Assembly (NCBI GenBank): GCA_027315315.1
Contig: DAHUYG010000038.1
Coordinates: 16,074-80,073 of the forward strand
Reading direction: 5' to 3'
From: Acidimicrobiaceae bacterium
Lineage (GTDB): Bacteria > Actinomycetota > Acidimicrobiia > Acidimicrobiales > RAAP-2
Length of the DNA stretch: 64,000 bases
Numbering within the stretch: the stretch's first letter is position 1; every line of letters begins with the position of its first letter. A program made the position numbers and the translations under genes. Positions 16,513 through 25,460 of this stretch are shown piece after piece. A model generated the notes under the pieces. That model worked only from the letters and a program-made list of their open reading frames with translations. It was not told where the DNA came from and did not search any database.

Positions 16513-19500
16513 CGCTCCTCCTCCAGTCCCTCGCCCTCCAAGATGGCGCCGCGCAGCGTGGAGAGCGACTCGGCGCTCGGCGACCAGAGCCCCCGCTCGG
16601 CCGCCTCGAGCAGCCGCTCGGCGATCGCCCGCAGCGCCCAGGGGTTGGAGTCGGCGAAGAACTTGCGTCTCGCGGCATCGCCCACGTAGGCCCGGGTCAC
16701 CCGCTCGTACATCCAGTCCTCGAGCACGCCGGCGGTGGCGTCGTAGCCGAAGAGGTAGTCGACCGTCGCCGCCATCTCGAAGGCGCCCTTGTAGCCGTGC
16801 CGCTCCATCGCCGCCAGCCACTTGGGGTTGAGCACCCGGGTGCGCACCACCCGGGCGGCCTCCTCGGCGAGCGAGCGCACCGTCGGGCGGGCCGGGTTCG
16901 ACGAGTCCCCGAACCACGCCTTGGGCTGACGCCCCGACAGGGCGCGGACCGCAGCGATCATCCCGCCGTGGTCCTGGAGGTAGTCGTCGGAGTCGAAGAT
17001 GTCGTGCTCGCGGTTGTCCTGGTTTTTGACCGCGATCTCGATCCGGGCCAGGCGGCGGGCGAACTCCTCCTCGGCCGGGCGCACCGCCCCCCCGCCGCCG
17101 TAGGCCCATCCGCCCCAGGCCACGTACACCGACGCCAGGTCCTCGTCGTCGCGCCAGTCCCCCGACTCGATGAGGGCGAGGATCCCCGACCCGTACGCGC
17201 CCGGTCGCGGCCCGAAGACCCGGGGCTCGTCGGCCCCGGCCTGGGCCACGGGGTTGTCGGGCCCCCGGTCGTCGGCGGCGAGCGCAACGGCCCGCTCGAG
17301 GAGGTCCAAGACGTGGGGGAAGGCGTCGCGGAAGAACCCCGACACCCGCACCGTCACGTCGACCCGGGGCCGGCCGAGCTCCGCCCGCTCGATGGCCTCG
17401 AGGCCGAGCACGCGCCCGCTCGACTCGTCCCACACCGGGCGAACGCCGAGGAGGGCCAGCACCTCGGCGACGTCGTCGCCACCGGTGCGCATGGCGCTCG
17501 TCCCCCAGACGACGAGGCCGACCGACTCGGGGTAGCGGCCCTCCTCGGCCAGGTGGCGCTCGACGAGCCGCTCGGCCAGCGCCGCCCCCACGTCCCAGGC
17601 GAGCCGGGAGGGCACGGCGCGGGGGTCGAGCGCGTAGAAGTTCCGCCCGGTCGGCAGCACGTTGGCCATGCCGCGGCTCGGCGCCCCGCTCGGGCCGGGC
17701 GCGACGAACCGGCCCGAGAGCGCGCCGAGGACCGCGTCGATCTCGGCGCCGGTCGCGCCGAGGGCGGGCGCGAGCCACCGGCACACCCATGCGATCGCCG
17801 GGCCCACCGGCACGCCGGCGTCCTCGATCCGCCACCCGGCCTCCTGGCAGCGGGCGAGGCGCGCCATGCACTCGGCGTCCAGGGCGTCGATGTCCCGGCG
17901 CCCGAGCCCCGAGGGCGGCCCGAGGCCGAGGTCGGCCGCCACCTCGTCGCGCAGCGAGGGGACGCTCCCCTGGGGCGAGCGCGCGATGGCCGCGACGAGG
18001 TCGAGCTCGGCCCGGCCCTCGGGGGGCCGGCCGAGGACGTGCAGGCCGCCACGGATCTGGGCGTCCTTCAGCTCGCAGAGATACCCGTCCACCTCGACCA
18101 GGACGTCGTCGAAGGCGGCGTCCTCGAAGTCGGCGGGGTCCCTCGCCGTGAGGCCGAGATCGCGGTGGATCTCGGCCGCCACGAGCGCCTCCCAGACCTG
18201 GGCCCGGATGGTGGGGAGCTTCGAGGGGTCGAGCGCGAGCAGCTCGGCGTGTCGGTCGAGGAGGGTCTCGAGCCGCGCCACGTCGTCATAGGAGTCGGCC
18301 CTCGTGAGCGGGGGCACGAGGTGGTCCACGATGACCGCGTGGGTGCGGCGCTTGGCCTGGGTCCCCTCGCCCGGGTCGTTCACGACGAAGGGGTACACGA
18401 GGGGGACGTCGCCGAGCGCGGCGTCCGGGAAGCACGCCCCCGAGAGCCCGACCCCCTTGCCCGGGAGCCACTCGAGGGTGCCGTGCTTGCCCACGTGCAC
18501 GACGGCGTGGGCCCCGAATCCCTCCGCCAGCCAGCGGTAGAAGGCGAGGTAGTGGTGGGTCGGGGGCAGGTCCGGCGAGTGGTAGACGGCGACCGGGTTC
18601 TCGCCGAAGCCCCGGGGCGGCTGCACGGCCACGACGACGTTGCCGAGGTCGAGCCCCGAGAAGACGAACTCGGCTCCCTCCCCCGACCCGACCACGCACA
18701 CCGACCCGGGGGCCTCCCCCCAGTGCGCCTCCACGGCCGCCCGCGCGCCATCGGGCAGGGCGGCGAACCAGGCGGCGTAGTCGCGCGCCCCGAGGCGACC
18801 GAGCGCCCGCTCGGGGGGCGCCGCCGCCTCGCCGTACACGAGCCCGTCGGCGAGCTCGGCCATGAGCTCGTCGCCCCCGCGCTCGAAGGCCCCCACCTCG
18901 TACCCCGCCCCCCGCAGAGCGCCGAGGAGGGCCAGGACCGACGCCGGGGTGTCGAGGCCGACCGCGTTGCCGAGGCGGCTCCGCTTGGTCGGGTAGGCCG
19001 ACAGGACGAGGGCGATGCGCCGCTCGGCGGGCGGGACCGAGGCGAGGCGGGCCATCGAGGCGGCGAGGTTCGCCACCCGGCTCACCCGGTCGGGCAGCGT
19101 CCGGTACGCGCTCACCTCGGTGCCGAGGTCCTCGCCTTGGTCGACGGCCTCCTTGAAGGAGAAGGGGACCGAGATCACCCGGCCGTCGAACTCGGGGATG
19201 GCGACCGACATCGCCACGTCGAGCGGGCCGAGCCCGAGGGGTGCGTCGCGCCAGGTGGCCGAGTCGGTCGTCGCGCAGATGCCCTGGATGACCGGCACGT
19301 CGAGGGTGGCGAGCGAGCCGGGGTCCCAGCACTCGAGCGACTCGGCCATCGACCCCGCAGCGAGCATGGTCGCGACCAGCGCGTCGCAGCCTTGGAGCAG
19401 GCCGACCGCCGGGTGGCGCTCCTCGGCGTCGCGGCCGCGCAGCGAGTAGGCGTAGACCGCCCGCGCGTTGGCCCCGGCGCGCTCGATCGCGTCGCAGAGC

Positions 19501-20030
19501 TCCTCGACGAAGCGCACGTTCCCCGCGACGAGGTGCGCCCGGTAGAAGACGACCCCGACCGTCGGGCGGCCCGGGTCGACCGGGCGATCGCCGAACACCC
19601 CGCACTCGGGGACGAGGGCCGCCGGCCGCCAGCCGTGCGCCGTGCCGAGGAGGGTGTCCGAGGCGTAGCGGATCAGCTGCTCGAGGTTGGCCGGGCCACC
19701 TTGGACGAGGTACTCGAACGCCGCCACCACCGTCTCGAGCGGCGCGCTCGAGGCCTCGGCCAGGTCCCGGTCGACGAAGGCCTCGCCGCCGAATGCGAGC
19801 AGCGGCACCGACGCCGCGGCGCAGGCCTCGACCAGCACCGAGAAGGGCTCCCAGGCGCTCCGGCCGCCGAGCAGGCGCACCAGCACCAGCTCCACGCCCG
19901 CCAGGTCCACCGGGCCGGCCAGCCGGTTCGGGTTGGCCGCCCGCAGCGGGCCGATCGCCTCGTCGAGGCCCTCGGCCACCACGCGCAGGCAGAGCAGCTC
20001 GGTGTCCGCGTTGGTGAGGACGAGGATCAT
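16509..20030 (-). CDS. cobN: Cobaltochelatase subunit CobN
   Basis: A 1173-aa CobN/BchH-family protein, the large subunit that binds hydrogenobyrinate a,c-diamide and inserts Co2+ in the late-insertion route. Typical blocks are GICATTDSATW, VVHVGKHGTLEWLPGKGVGLS (about residues 500-520), YPFVVNDPGEGTQAKRRTHAVIVDHL, and near the C-terminus KNQDNREHDIFDSDDYLQDHGG with NPKWLAAMERHGYKGAFE. The track fuses it into a 1903-aa ORF; the start at 20030 (MILVLTNADTELL) overlaps the cobQ stop as ATGA. The ChlI-ChlD fusion follows with the same type of overlap. Confidence 0.95.
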   Translation of the reverse strand: MILVLTNADTELLCLRVVAEGLDEAIGPLRAANPNRLAGPVDLAGVELVLVRLLGGRSAWEPFSVLVEACAAASVPLLAFGGEAFVDRDLAEASSAPLETVVAAFEYLVQGGPANLEQLIRYASDTLLGTAHGWRPAALVPECGVFGDRPVDPGRPTVGVVFYRAHLVAGNVRFVEELCDAIERAGANARAVYAYSLRGRDAEERHPAVGLLQGCDALVATMLAAGSMAESLECWDPGSLATLDVPVIQGICATTDSATWRDAPLGLGPLDVAMSVAIPEFDGRVISVPFSFKEAVDQGEDLGTEVSAYRTLPDRVSRVANLAASMARLASVPPAERRIALVLSAYPTKRSRLGNAVGLDTPASVLALLGALRGAGYEVGAFERGGDELMAELADGLVYGEAAAPPERALGRLGARDYAAWFAALPDGARAAVEAHWGEAPGSVCVVGSGEGAEFVFSGLDLGNVVVAVQPPRGFGENPVAVYHSPDLPPTHHYLAFYRWLAEGFGAHAVVHVGKHGTLEWLPGKGVGLSGACFPDAALGDVPLVYPFVVNDPGEGTQAKRRTHAVIVDHLVPPLTRADSYDDVARLETLLDRHAELLALDPSKLPTIRAQVWEALVAAEIHRDLGLTARDPADFEDAAFDDVLVEVDGYLCELKDAQIRGGLHVLGRPPEGRAELDLVAAIARSPQGSVPSLRDEVAADLGLGPPSGLGRRDIDALDAECMARLARCQEAGWRIEDAGVPVGPAIAWVCRWLAPALGATGAEIDAVLGALSGRFVAPGPSGAPSRGMANVLPTGRNFYALDPRAVPSRLAWDVGAALAERLVERHLAEEGRYPESVGLVVWGTSAMRTGGDDVAEVLALLGVRPVWDESSGRVLGLEAIERAELGRPRVDVTVRVSGFFRDAFPHVLDLLERAVALAADDRGPDNPVAQAGADEPRVFGPRPGAYGSGILALIESGDWRDDEDLASVYVAWGGWAYGGGGAVRPAEEEFARRLARIEIAVKNQDNREHDIFDSDDYLQDHGGMIAAVRALSGRQPKAWFGDSSNPARPTVRSLAEEAARVVRTRVLNPKWLAAMERHGYKGAFEMAATVDYLFGYDATAGVLEDWMYERVTRAYVGDAARRKFFADSNPWALRAIAERLLEAAERGLWSPSAESLSTLRGAILEGEGLEEER

Positions 20031-21532
20031 CGCAGGGCCCCCTCGCCGGCGATCCGCCACAGCGCGTCGAGGTCCAGGTGGCGCTCGCAGGCGTCGGCCA
20101 CCCGGTCGAGCTGAGCCTGGCGGAGGTCTGCGAAGCGCAGGCCGCTCGGGCGCCACTCGAGGTTGCGCCGCCTCGCCACCTCGCGTAGCAGCCCGGCACG
20201 CAGCTCGTCGTTCTCGAGCACCCCGTGCAGCACGGTCGCGAAGATCCCCCGGTCGGGGTCGACGACCCCCTCGGGCTCGGGACCGGCGTGGCCCTCGAGG
20301 TCGAACCATGGCCGCGACGGCGCGCCGGGACGGACCTGGCCGTGGTGGATCTCGTAGCCGTGCACTGCGACGCCCGTCTCGCGCTCGGCGCCCGAGCGTC
20401 GGCGGGTGACCTTCTCGGGCCCGAAGGTCGTCTCGGCCTCGAGCAGGGCGAGCCCGGGGGCCCCGCCCGCATCCTCGACGCCCGCCTCGTCGAGGATGCG
20501 GGTCCCGAGCATCTGGTAGCCGCCGCAAATCCCGAGCACCACCGGGCCGCGACCGGAACGCACGAGGGCACACAGGGCGTCGGCGAGTCCCCTCGCGCGG
20601 AGCCACGCCAGGTCGGCCACGGTCGACTTGGTCCCCGGGAGCACCACGAGGTCGGGGTCGCCCAGCTGGGAGGGCCGGTCCACCCACCTGAGCCCCACCC
20701 CGGCCTCGGCGCCCAGGGCGTCGACGTCGGTGAAGTTGGAGATCCTGGGCAAGCGGAGCACGGCCACGTCGAGGCCCTCGCCCCCGCCGTGCGCCCAACC
20801 GTTGGCCGCCTCGAGGGCGAGCGAGTCCTCGGCGTCGATCGCCACCCCCTCGAGCCAAGGCATGACGCCGAGCACCGGGATCCCGGTGCGCCGGGCGAGC
20901 TCCGCCGGCCCGTCGCCGAGCAGGCCGGGGTCGCCCCGCAGCTTGTTGATGAGGAGGCCCCGCACCCGGCGCCGGAGCTCGGGCGGGAGGAGCTCGACGG
21001 TGCCGTAGAGGTGGGCGAACACCCCGCCGCGGTCGATGTCCCCCACGACGACGGCCGGGATGCCTGCCGCGTCGGCGAGCCCCAGGTTGACGAGGTCGCC
21101 GTCCATGAGGTTGATCTCTGCCGGGCTGCCCGCCCCCTCGAGGACCACCATGTCGAAGCGCTCGCGCAAGGAGCCGAGGGCCGCGAGGACCGTGGGGCGC
21201 AGCCCGGGCTTGGCCCGCTGGTAGTCGGCGGCGTCGAGCACCCGCCACGGCCGGCCCATCACGACGACCTGGCTCCGGCGGTCGCTCGTCGGCTTCAAGA
21301 GCACCGGGTTCATCGCGACCTCGGGCTCGATCCCGGCCGCCGCCGCCTGGGCGCCCTGGGCCCGGCCGATCTCGGCCCCCTCGGCGGTCACGACCGAGTT
21401 GAGCGACATGTTCTGGCCCTTGAAGGGCGCCACCGAGACCCCGCTCCTCGCGAGCAGGCGACAGAGCCCCGCGACGAGCAGGCTCTTGCCCGAGTGCGAC
21501 GAGGTGCCACAGACCATGAGGGCGCCCCTCAC
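20027..21532 (-). CDS. cobQ: Cobyric acid synthase
   Basis: A 501-aa glutamine-dependent amidotransferase that amidates adenosylcobyrinic a,c-diamide at four positions. The N-terminal ATPase domain starts RGALMVCGTSSHSGKSLLVAG (P-loop SHSGKS) with FKGQNMSLNS and ISNFTDVDAL. The C-terminal class I glutaminase-like domain has the nucleophile motif VLGICGGYQMLG and VHGYEIHHG. The GTG at 21532 overlaps the cobC stop as GTGA, which decides the start over the internal ATG at 21517. It is coupled to cobN downstream. Confidence 0.95.
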   Translation of the reverse strand: MRGALMVCGTSSHSGKSLLVAGLCRLLARSGVSVAPFKGQNMSLNSVVTAEGAEIGRAQGAQAAAAGIEPEVAMNPVLLKPTSDRRSQVVVMGRPWRVLDAADYQRAKPGLRPTVLAALGSLRERFDMVVLEGAGSPAEINLMDGDLVNLGLADAAGIPAVVVGDIDRGGVFAHLYGTVELLPPELRRRVRGLLINKLRGDPGLLGDGPAELARRTGIPVLGVMPWLEGVAIDAEDSLALEAANGWAHGGGEGLDVAVLRLPRISNFTDVDALGAEAGVGLRWVDRPSQLGDPDLVVLPGTKSTVADLAWLRARGLADALCALVRSGRGPVVLGICGGYQMLGTRILDEAGVEDAGGAPGLALLEAETTFGPEKVTRRRSGAERETGVAVHGYEIHHGQVRPGAPSRPWFDLEGHAGPEPEGVVDPDRGIFATVLHGVLENDELRAGLLREVARRRNLEWRPSGLRFADLRQAQLDRVADACERHLDLDALWRIAGEGALR

Positions 21533-22479
21533 GCGCACCGCCCGAGCGCCCGGTCGAGACGGTCGAGGCCCGCGTCGTCGGGCACCGCGATCCGGACATG
21601 GCCGGGCAGCCCGAAGGAGGCACAGTCGCGCACCACGACCCCGTGGCGGGCGAGCGCCGGGCGCAACTCGCCGGCGCCCGGGACGAGCACGAAGTTCGCG
21701 TCCGAGCGCATCGGGGCCAGGCCGTGGCGCCGCAGCACCTCGACGAGGTGCGCCCGTGCCTCTCGCAGCGCCTCGGCCCACTTCTCGATGTCGGCCGTCG
21801 CCAGCAGTGCGGGGACGGCCCCGAGCGCGAGGGGCCCGACCGACCAGGCCGGCTGGCGCCGGGCCAGCCGGGAGCCGAGTCCCGGCACCCCGAGCCCTGC
21901 ACCGTCGTCGGCGGGCACCACCACGTAGCCGATGCGCAGGCCCGGGCATGCGAGCACCTTGGTGAGCGAGCCCACGACGACCGACCCGTCGCGCCCCGGG
22001 GCCCGCCAACGGCCGGTCGCGAGCGGGTAGAAGGCCTCGTCCCAGACCCCAGCCCGAGCACCCGGCGCTGCGAGGAGGCCCGTCGGGTTGTGCGGGTCGG
22101 AGCGGAAGAGGGGTCCGGCGGGGTCGACCAAGGGAAGGTGACGCTCGTAGAGGGAGAAGTCGGGCGGCTCCACGCGGCCGCGCCCGAGCTCGGCCGCAAC
22201 CAGCGCGATCGCCTCGGCACCCCCGTTGGTCACGAGCACGCGCTCGACCTCGACGCCGAGCACCCCGGCGAGCGCCGCCGTCGCCCGCAGCGCGTCGTCG
22301 CGGTCCGGGTAGCGCCCGAGGGCACCGGCCTCGAGCGCGGCCGCCACCGCGAGCGCCGGGTCCGGCGCGAAGGGATTGAGGCTGAGCGAGAGGTCGAGGA
22401 CCTCGTCGGCGTCCAGGCCGAGGGAGGCCGCGACCATCCGGCCGTCGCCCCCGTGCTCCCCCGCCGGCGATACCGTCAC
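21529..22479 (-). CDS. cobC: Threonine-phosphate decarboxylase / aminotransferase-fold CobC
   Basis: A 316-aa fold-type I PLP enzyme, similar to histidinol-phosphate aminotransferase, in the position of the enzyme that makes (R)-1-amino-2-propanol phosphate for the nucleotide loop. It has VLVTNGGAEAI (about 70), the HNPTG motif (DPHNPTGLLA) and the PLP lysine in VGSLTKVLACPGLRIGY. It is a little shorter than typical CobD/CobC (about 340-360 aa). The GTG overlaps the cobD/cbiB stop as GTGA. The operon context argues against a histidine-pathway role. Confidence 0.85.
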   Translation of the reverse strand: MTVSPAGEHGGDGRMVAASLGLDADEVLDLSLSLNPFAPDPALAVAAALEAGALGRYPDRDDALRATAALAGVLGVEVERVLVTNGGAEAIALVAAELGRGRVEPPDFSLYERHLPLVDPAGPLFRSDPHNPTGLLAAPGARAGVWDEAFYPLATGRWRAPGRDGSVVVGSLTKVLACPGLRIGYVVVPADDGAGLGVPGLGSRLARRQPAWSVGPLALGAVPALLATADIEKWAEALREARAHLVEVLRRHGLAPMRSDANFVLVPGAGELRPALARHGVVVRDCASFGLPGHVRIAVPDDAGLDRLDRALGRCA

Positions 22480-23414
22480 GGTCCCCACCGCCCGGCGACG
22501 AACTCGAGGCACGCCGCGCCAGCGAGCGCCAGCTGCAGGATCGTCGTGGAGCGGCGGACGAGGCCGATCGCCCGATCGATGTCGGCCGCTCGGGGCGGGC
22601 GGCCGGTGCCGAGCGGCGGCCGCAGCTCGGTGCGCTGCCCGTAGCGGTTGGTGCCGCCGAGGCGGAGCCCGAGGGCGCACGCGAAGGCCGCCTCGGCGAC
22701 CCCGGCGTTGGGCGAGGGGTGGCCCGGGGCGTCCTCGCGGCAGGCGGCCAGGATGTCGCGGGCCCGCTCGGGTGCCCCCAGTGCGACGAGCACGGCGGTC
22801 AGCCGCGCCGCGGGCCAGCCGAGGAGGTCGTCGAGCCGCGCCGCCGCCCAACCGAAGCGCTCGTAGCGCGCCGAGCGGTGGCCCACCATCGCGTCGAGGG
22901 TGTTGGCGGCCCGATGCGCGAGCGCACCGGGGGCGCCCCCGAGCAGGCCCCACAGCGCCGTCGCCACCACCGCGTCGGAGAGGTTCTCGGCCAACGACTC
23001 GACCACCGCCCTCGCGATCTCCCCCTCGTCGAGGCCGCTTGGGTCCCGCCCGACCAGGTTCACCAGCGCGCGCCGGGCGGCGTCGAGGTCGCCCGCGTCG
23101 AGGTGGCGCGCCACGGTCCGGGCGGCCCGGGTGAGGGCGAGCCCGGCGCTCGAGACGGCGACCGCCCCGGTGAGGGCGACGTCCTCGCCCACGAGGTCCC
23201 CGGCCAGCGCGCCCGTCGCCGCCGCGAGCAGCACCCCCACTCCGGCAAAGGCGGCACCCCGCATCCGATCGTCGGCCCACAGCCGGCGCTCGAGGCGTTC
23301 CATCCCGGTCCCGAAGCGGGCCACCGGGTGCAGCGCATCGGGCGGCTCCCCGGCGAGTCGGTCGATCGCGAGGCCGAGGGCGACCGACCCCGGTCGGCCG
23401 ATGCCCCTCACCAT
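22476..23414 (-). CDS. cobD: Adenosylcobinamide-phosphate synthase (CobD/CbiB)
   Basis: A 312-aa polytopic membrane protein of the CbiB family, which attaches the aminopropanol phosphate arm to adenosylcobyric acid. Signature segments are IDRLAGEPPDALHPVARFG (residues about 17-35), RALVNLVGRDPSGLDEGEIARAVVESLAENLSDAVVA, YERFGWAAARLDDLLGWPAARLT and REDAPGHPSPNAGVAEAAFA. Several hydrophobic helices are present. The start is the ATG at 23414; a GTG right behind it at 23411 forms a GTGA overlap with the cobS stop. Confidence 0.94.
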   Translation of the reverse strand: MVRGIGRPGSVALGLAIDRLAGEPPDALHPVARFGTGMERLERRLWADDRMRGAAFAGVGVLLAAATGALAGDLVGEDVALTGAVAVSSAGLALTRAARTVARHLDAGDLDAARRALVNLVGRDPSGLDEGEIARAVVESLAENLSDAVVATALWGLLGGAPGALAHRAANTLDAMVGHRSARYERFGWAAARLDDLLGWPAARLTAVLVALGAPERARDILAACREDAPGHPSPNAGVAEAAFACALGLRLGGTNRYGQRTELRPPLGTGRPPRAADIDRAIGLVRRSTTILQLALAGAACLEFVAGRWGP

Positions 23415-24136
23415 CTCGCGGCCGCGACGACGAGTGCGGTGGTCTCGAAGATGACGCCGGCCGCACCGAGGACGTCGCCGGTGAAACCCCCGACGCGCCG
23501 GCGGGCGAACCAGAGCACGAGCGCCCCCGAGAGGAGGGCGCAGAGCGCGCTGATCGCGCCGCCGAGGACCCTCCAGAGCATGATCGGCGCGAGGAGACCC
23601 GCCGCCCCGCTCAGCGCGGCGGCGATCGCCGGCGCCCGGGCGCTCTCCGAGAGGAACGACGTGGCCAGCCCGCCCTCGTCGGCCCGGGCATAGGGGATGC
23701 ACGACGGCGCGACGGCCATCACCGCTCGCGAGCCGCACCAGATCCCGACGGGGAGCAGCACCGAGGGGCCGATGGCCGCGAGTGCGGCGAAGCGGGCGAG
23801 GAGCACCGCCCCGCCGGTCGCGATGCCGAACGCGCCGACGCTGGGCTCGCGCATGACGGCCAGGCGTCGCTCCCGGGCGAGGTGCGGCAGGAGACCGTCG
23901 GCCGAGTCGACGAGCCCGTCGACGTGGAGGAGGCCGGTGATCGCGAGGTCCGCCAGCACGACGATCGCCGCGGCCACCGGGGCGGGCCAGAGGTGCTCGG
24001 CGCCCCACCAGAGGAGACCGAGGAGGCCGCCCATCGCCGCGCCGACGGCCGGGAACCAGGCGAGCGCCTCGGGGGTGGGCACCGTCGCGCCCCCGAAGGG
24101 GGTGAGGAAGCTGACCGCGGCCCGGAGCCCGCTCAC
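23408..24136 (-). CDS. cobS: Adenosylcobinamide-GDP ribazoletransferase (cobalamin synthase)
   Basis: A 242-aa integral membrane protein that joins adenosylcobinamide-GDP to alpha-ribazole. It begins SGLRAAVSFLTPFGG and contains the family motif GLLHVDGLVDSADGLL, whose acidic residues bind Mg2+, followed by MREPSVGAFGIATGG. About six hydrophobic helices follow. The GTG at 24136 overlaps the cobU stop as GTGA; the track ORF of 361 aa runs too far upstream. Confidence 0.94.
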   Translation of the reverse strand: MSGLRAAVSFLTPFGGATVPTPEALAWFPAVGAAMGGLLGLLWWGAEHLWPAPVAAAIVVLADLAITGLLHVDGLVDSADGLLPHLARERRLAVMREPSVGAFGIATGGAVLLARFAALAAIGPSVLLPVGIWCGSRAVMAVAPSCIPYARADEGGLATSFLSESARAPAIAAALSGAAGLLAPIMLWRVLGGAISALCALLSGALVLWFARRRVGGFTGDVLGAAGVIFETTALVVAAARW

Positions 24137-24672
24137 GAGCCTGCGCCGCCTGCCCGATCGAGCGGCAGGACGCGCCCGGCGACCACGAGCAGGACGCGGT
24201 CGGCCACCTCGGCGACGTCCTGGTTGAGCAAGCCGAGCGCGTCGCGGAACCTCCGCCCAAGGTCCGACGAGGGGTGCACCCCGAGACCCACCTCCTCGGA
24301 GACGACCACCGTGGCGAGCCCGGCCGACCGTCGATCGGTCAGGGCGGCGCAGAGCCGGGCGGTCGCCTCTCGCCCCGGGGAGGCGTCCTCGAACCCGGCC
24401 ACCCAGGTCCCGAGCGAGTCGACGAGCGCCGGCCCGTCGATCTCGCACAGGCGGCTCGCCAGGTCGTCGCCCCCGACCTCCATCGTCGACCACGCGGCCG
24501 GGCGCCGGGCACGGTGGCGGGCCACCCGCTCGGACCAGTCGGGGTCGTCCTCGTGGACCGGTCCGGTCGCGAGGTAGGAGACGCCGGGGGCGAGGTCGAG
24601 CGCCAAGCGTTCGGCGACCTCCGACTTGCCCGACCGTGCCCCACCGAGCACGAGGGTGATCTCAGCTGCCAC
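24133..24672 (-). CDS. cobU: Adenosylcobinamide kinase / GTP guanylyltransferase
   Basis: A 179-aa bifunctional enzyme that phosphorylates adenosylcobinamide and transfers GMP to it. The P-loop is LVLGGARSGKSEVAE (residues about 6-20), and the conserved YLATG and VVVSEEVGLGVHP blocks are present. The GTG at 24672 (MAAEITLVLGG) has GAGGA a few bases upstream; the track start at 24699 would extend into the leader. It is the first gene of the riboswitch-led operon, about 41 nt after the aptamer. Confidence 0.94.
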   Translation of the reverse strand: MAAEITLVLGGARSGKSEVAERLALDLAPGVSYLATGPVHEDDPDWSERVARHRARRPAAWSTMEVGGDDLASRLCEIDGPALVDSLGTWVAGFEDASPGREATARLCAALTDRRSAGLATVVVSEEVGLGVHPSSDLGRRFRDALGLLNQDVAEVADRVLLVVAGRVLPLDRAGGAGS

Positions 24673-24713
24673 GACGTCCTCGCGTCTTCGGGGCCGCAAC
24701 GCGGCCGACTCCT

Positions 24714-24854
24714 GCGGCGGGTCTCCTGACTCCCGGCTCGTCGCTCCCCCCGGCCTTCCGGACCCATCGGGCCGTGGCCACTGGCGAGGTTCGCTCCCCG
24801 GTCACAGTCGCGGGACGGTCCCAGATTCGCACCGGGTTCCCCTGACCGCGCCGC
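24714..24854 (-). promoter_or_regulatory. Cobalamin (B12) riboswitch
   Basis: Read on the minus strand, the segment shows the conserved AdoCbl aptamer pieces in order: GGTGCGAATCTGGGA, then CCGCGACTGTGA, a GCCAGTGGCC arm, and the 3-prime B12-box-like GGGAGTCAGGAGACC. The ends pair as GCGGCGCGGTC with GACCCGCCGC (P1). A TACGCT -10 hexamer lies just upstream at 24856-24861. The aptamer ends about 41 nt before cobU, so it should turn down the whole cobU-to-chelatase operon when cobalamin is plentiful. Confidence 0.93.
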
Positions 24855-24897
24855 GAGCGTACCGTGAGCGGTCGACGGCCGCCGACCCGACTCCAGC

Positions 24898-24903
24898 TAG
24901 CGT
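24898..24903 (+). promoter_or_regulatory. Leaderless -10 element of cobO
   Basis: TAGCGT stands 8 nt before the ATG at 24912 with no ribosome-binding site between. This points to a transcript starting at the cobO start codon. It lies outside the divergent riboswitch, so cobO should not be under that control. Confidence 0.5.
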
Positions 24904-24911
24904 CGGCGGCG

Positions 24912-25436
24912 ATGGCGCGCGAACCCTCGATCGTCTTGGTCAACACCGGCGATGGCAAGGGCAAGTCCTCGGCCGCCTTCGGCGTCATGGCCCGCGGCTG
25001 GGCCCGCGGCTGGCGGGTCGGCGTCGTGCAGTTCGTGAAGGGCGGACAGTGGAAGACCGGCGAACGCAAGCTCGCCGACCACCTCGGCATCGAATGGCAG
25101 ACCCTGGGCGACGGGTTCACCTGGGAGTCCACCGATCTCGATGAGACCGCGGCCAAGGGCCGTCACGCCTGGGGGGTGGCGAGCCAAAAGCTCGCCTCGG
25201 GCGACTACGACCTGTTGATCCTCGACGAGCTCACCTACGCCATCACCTACGGGTGGATCGAGGCGGCCGAGGTCGTCGGCGCGATCCGCTCGCGCGCCGC
25301 CCATACCAACGTCGTGATCACGGGGCGCAACGCCGTGCCCGAACTCGTCGAGGTGGCCGACACCGTCACCGAGATGCGCAAGGTGAAGCACGTCTATGAC
25401 CGGGGGGTCAAGGCCAAGAAGGGAATCGAGTACTGA
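24912..25436 (+). CDS. cobO: Cob(I)yrinic acid a,c-diamide adenosyltransferase
   Basis: A 174-aa BtuR/CobA-type corrinoid adenosyltransferase, which attaches the 5-prime-deoxyadenosyl group to the corrin cobalt. The N-terminus has the P-loop-like VNTGDGKGKSSAAFG (residues about 10-24), then VQFVKGGQWKTGE, LLILDELTYAITYGW and VVITGRNA. The C-terminal MRKVKHVYDRGVKAKKGIEY is characteristic. I start at the ATG 24912, set by a leaderless -10 box; the track begins 48 nt earlier. cobB lies 1.7 kb away, beyond a DUF664 gene and an IS110 remnant. Confidence 0.95.
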   Translation: MAREPSIVLVNTGDGKGKSSAAFGVMARGWARGWRVGVVQFVKGGQWKTGERKLADHLGIEWQTLGDGFTWESTDLDETAAKGRHAWGVASQKLASGDYDLLILDELTYAITYGWIEAAEVVGAIRSRAAHTNVVITGRNAVPELVEVADTVTEMRKVKHVYDRGVKAKKGIEY

Positions 25437-25460
25437 GCCGGGCTGGGGACCGGCCCGCGC

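Noticed and set aside
16509-22220. Single 1903-aa minus-strand ORF covering cobN and cobQ
   Set aside because: Only the part from 20030 leftward is CobN. The upstream extension is an out-of-frame reading of cobQ and cobC; the ATGA overlap at 20027-20030 marks the true start.
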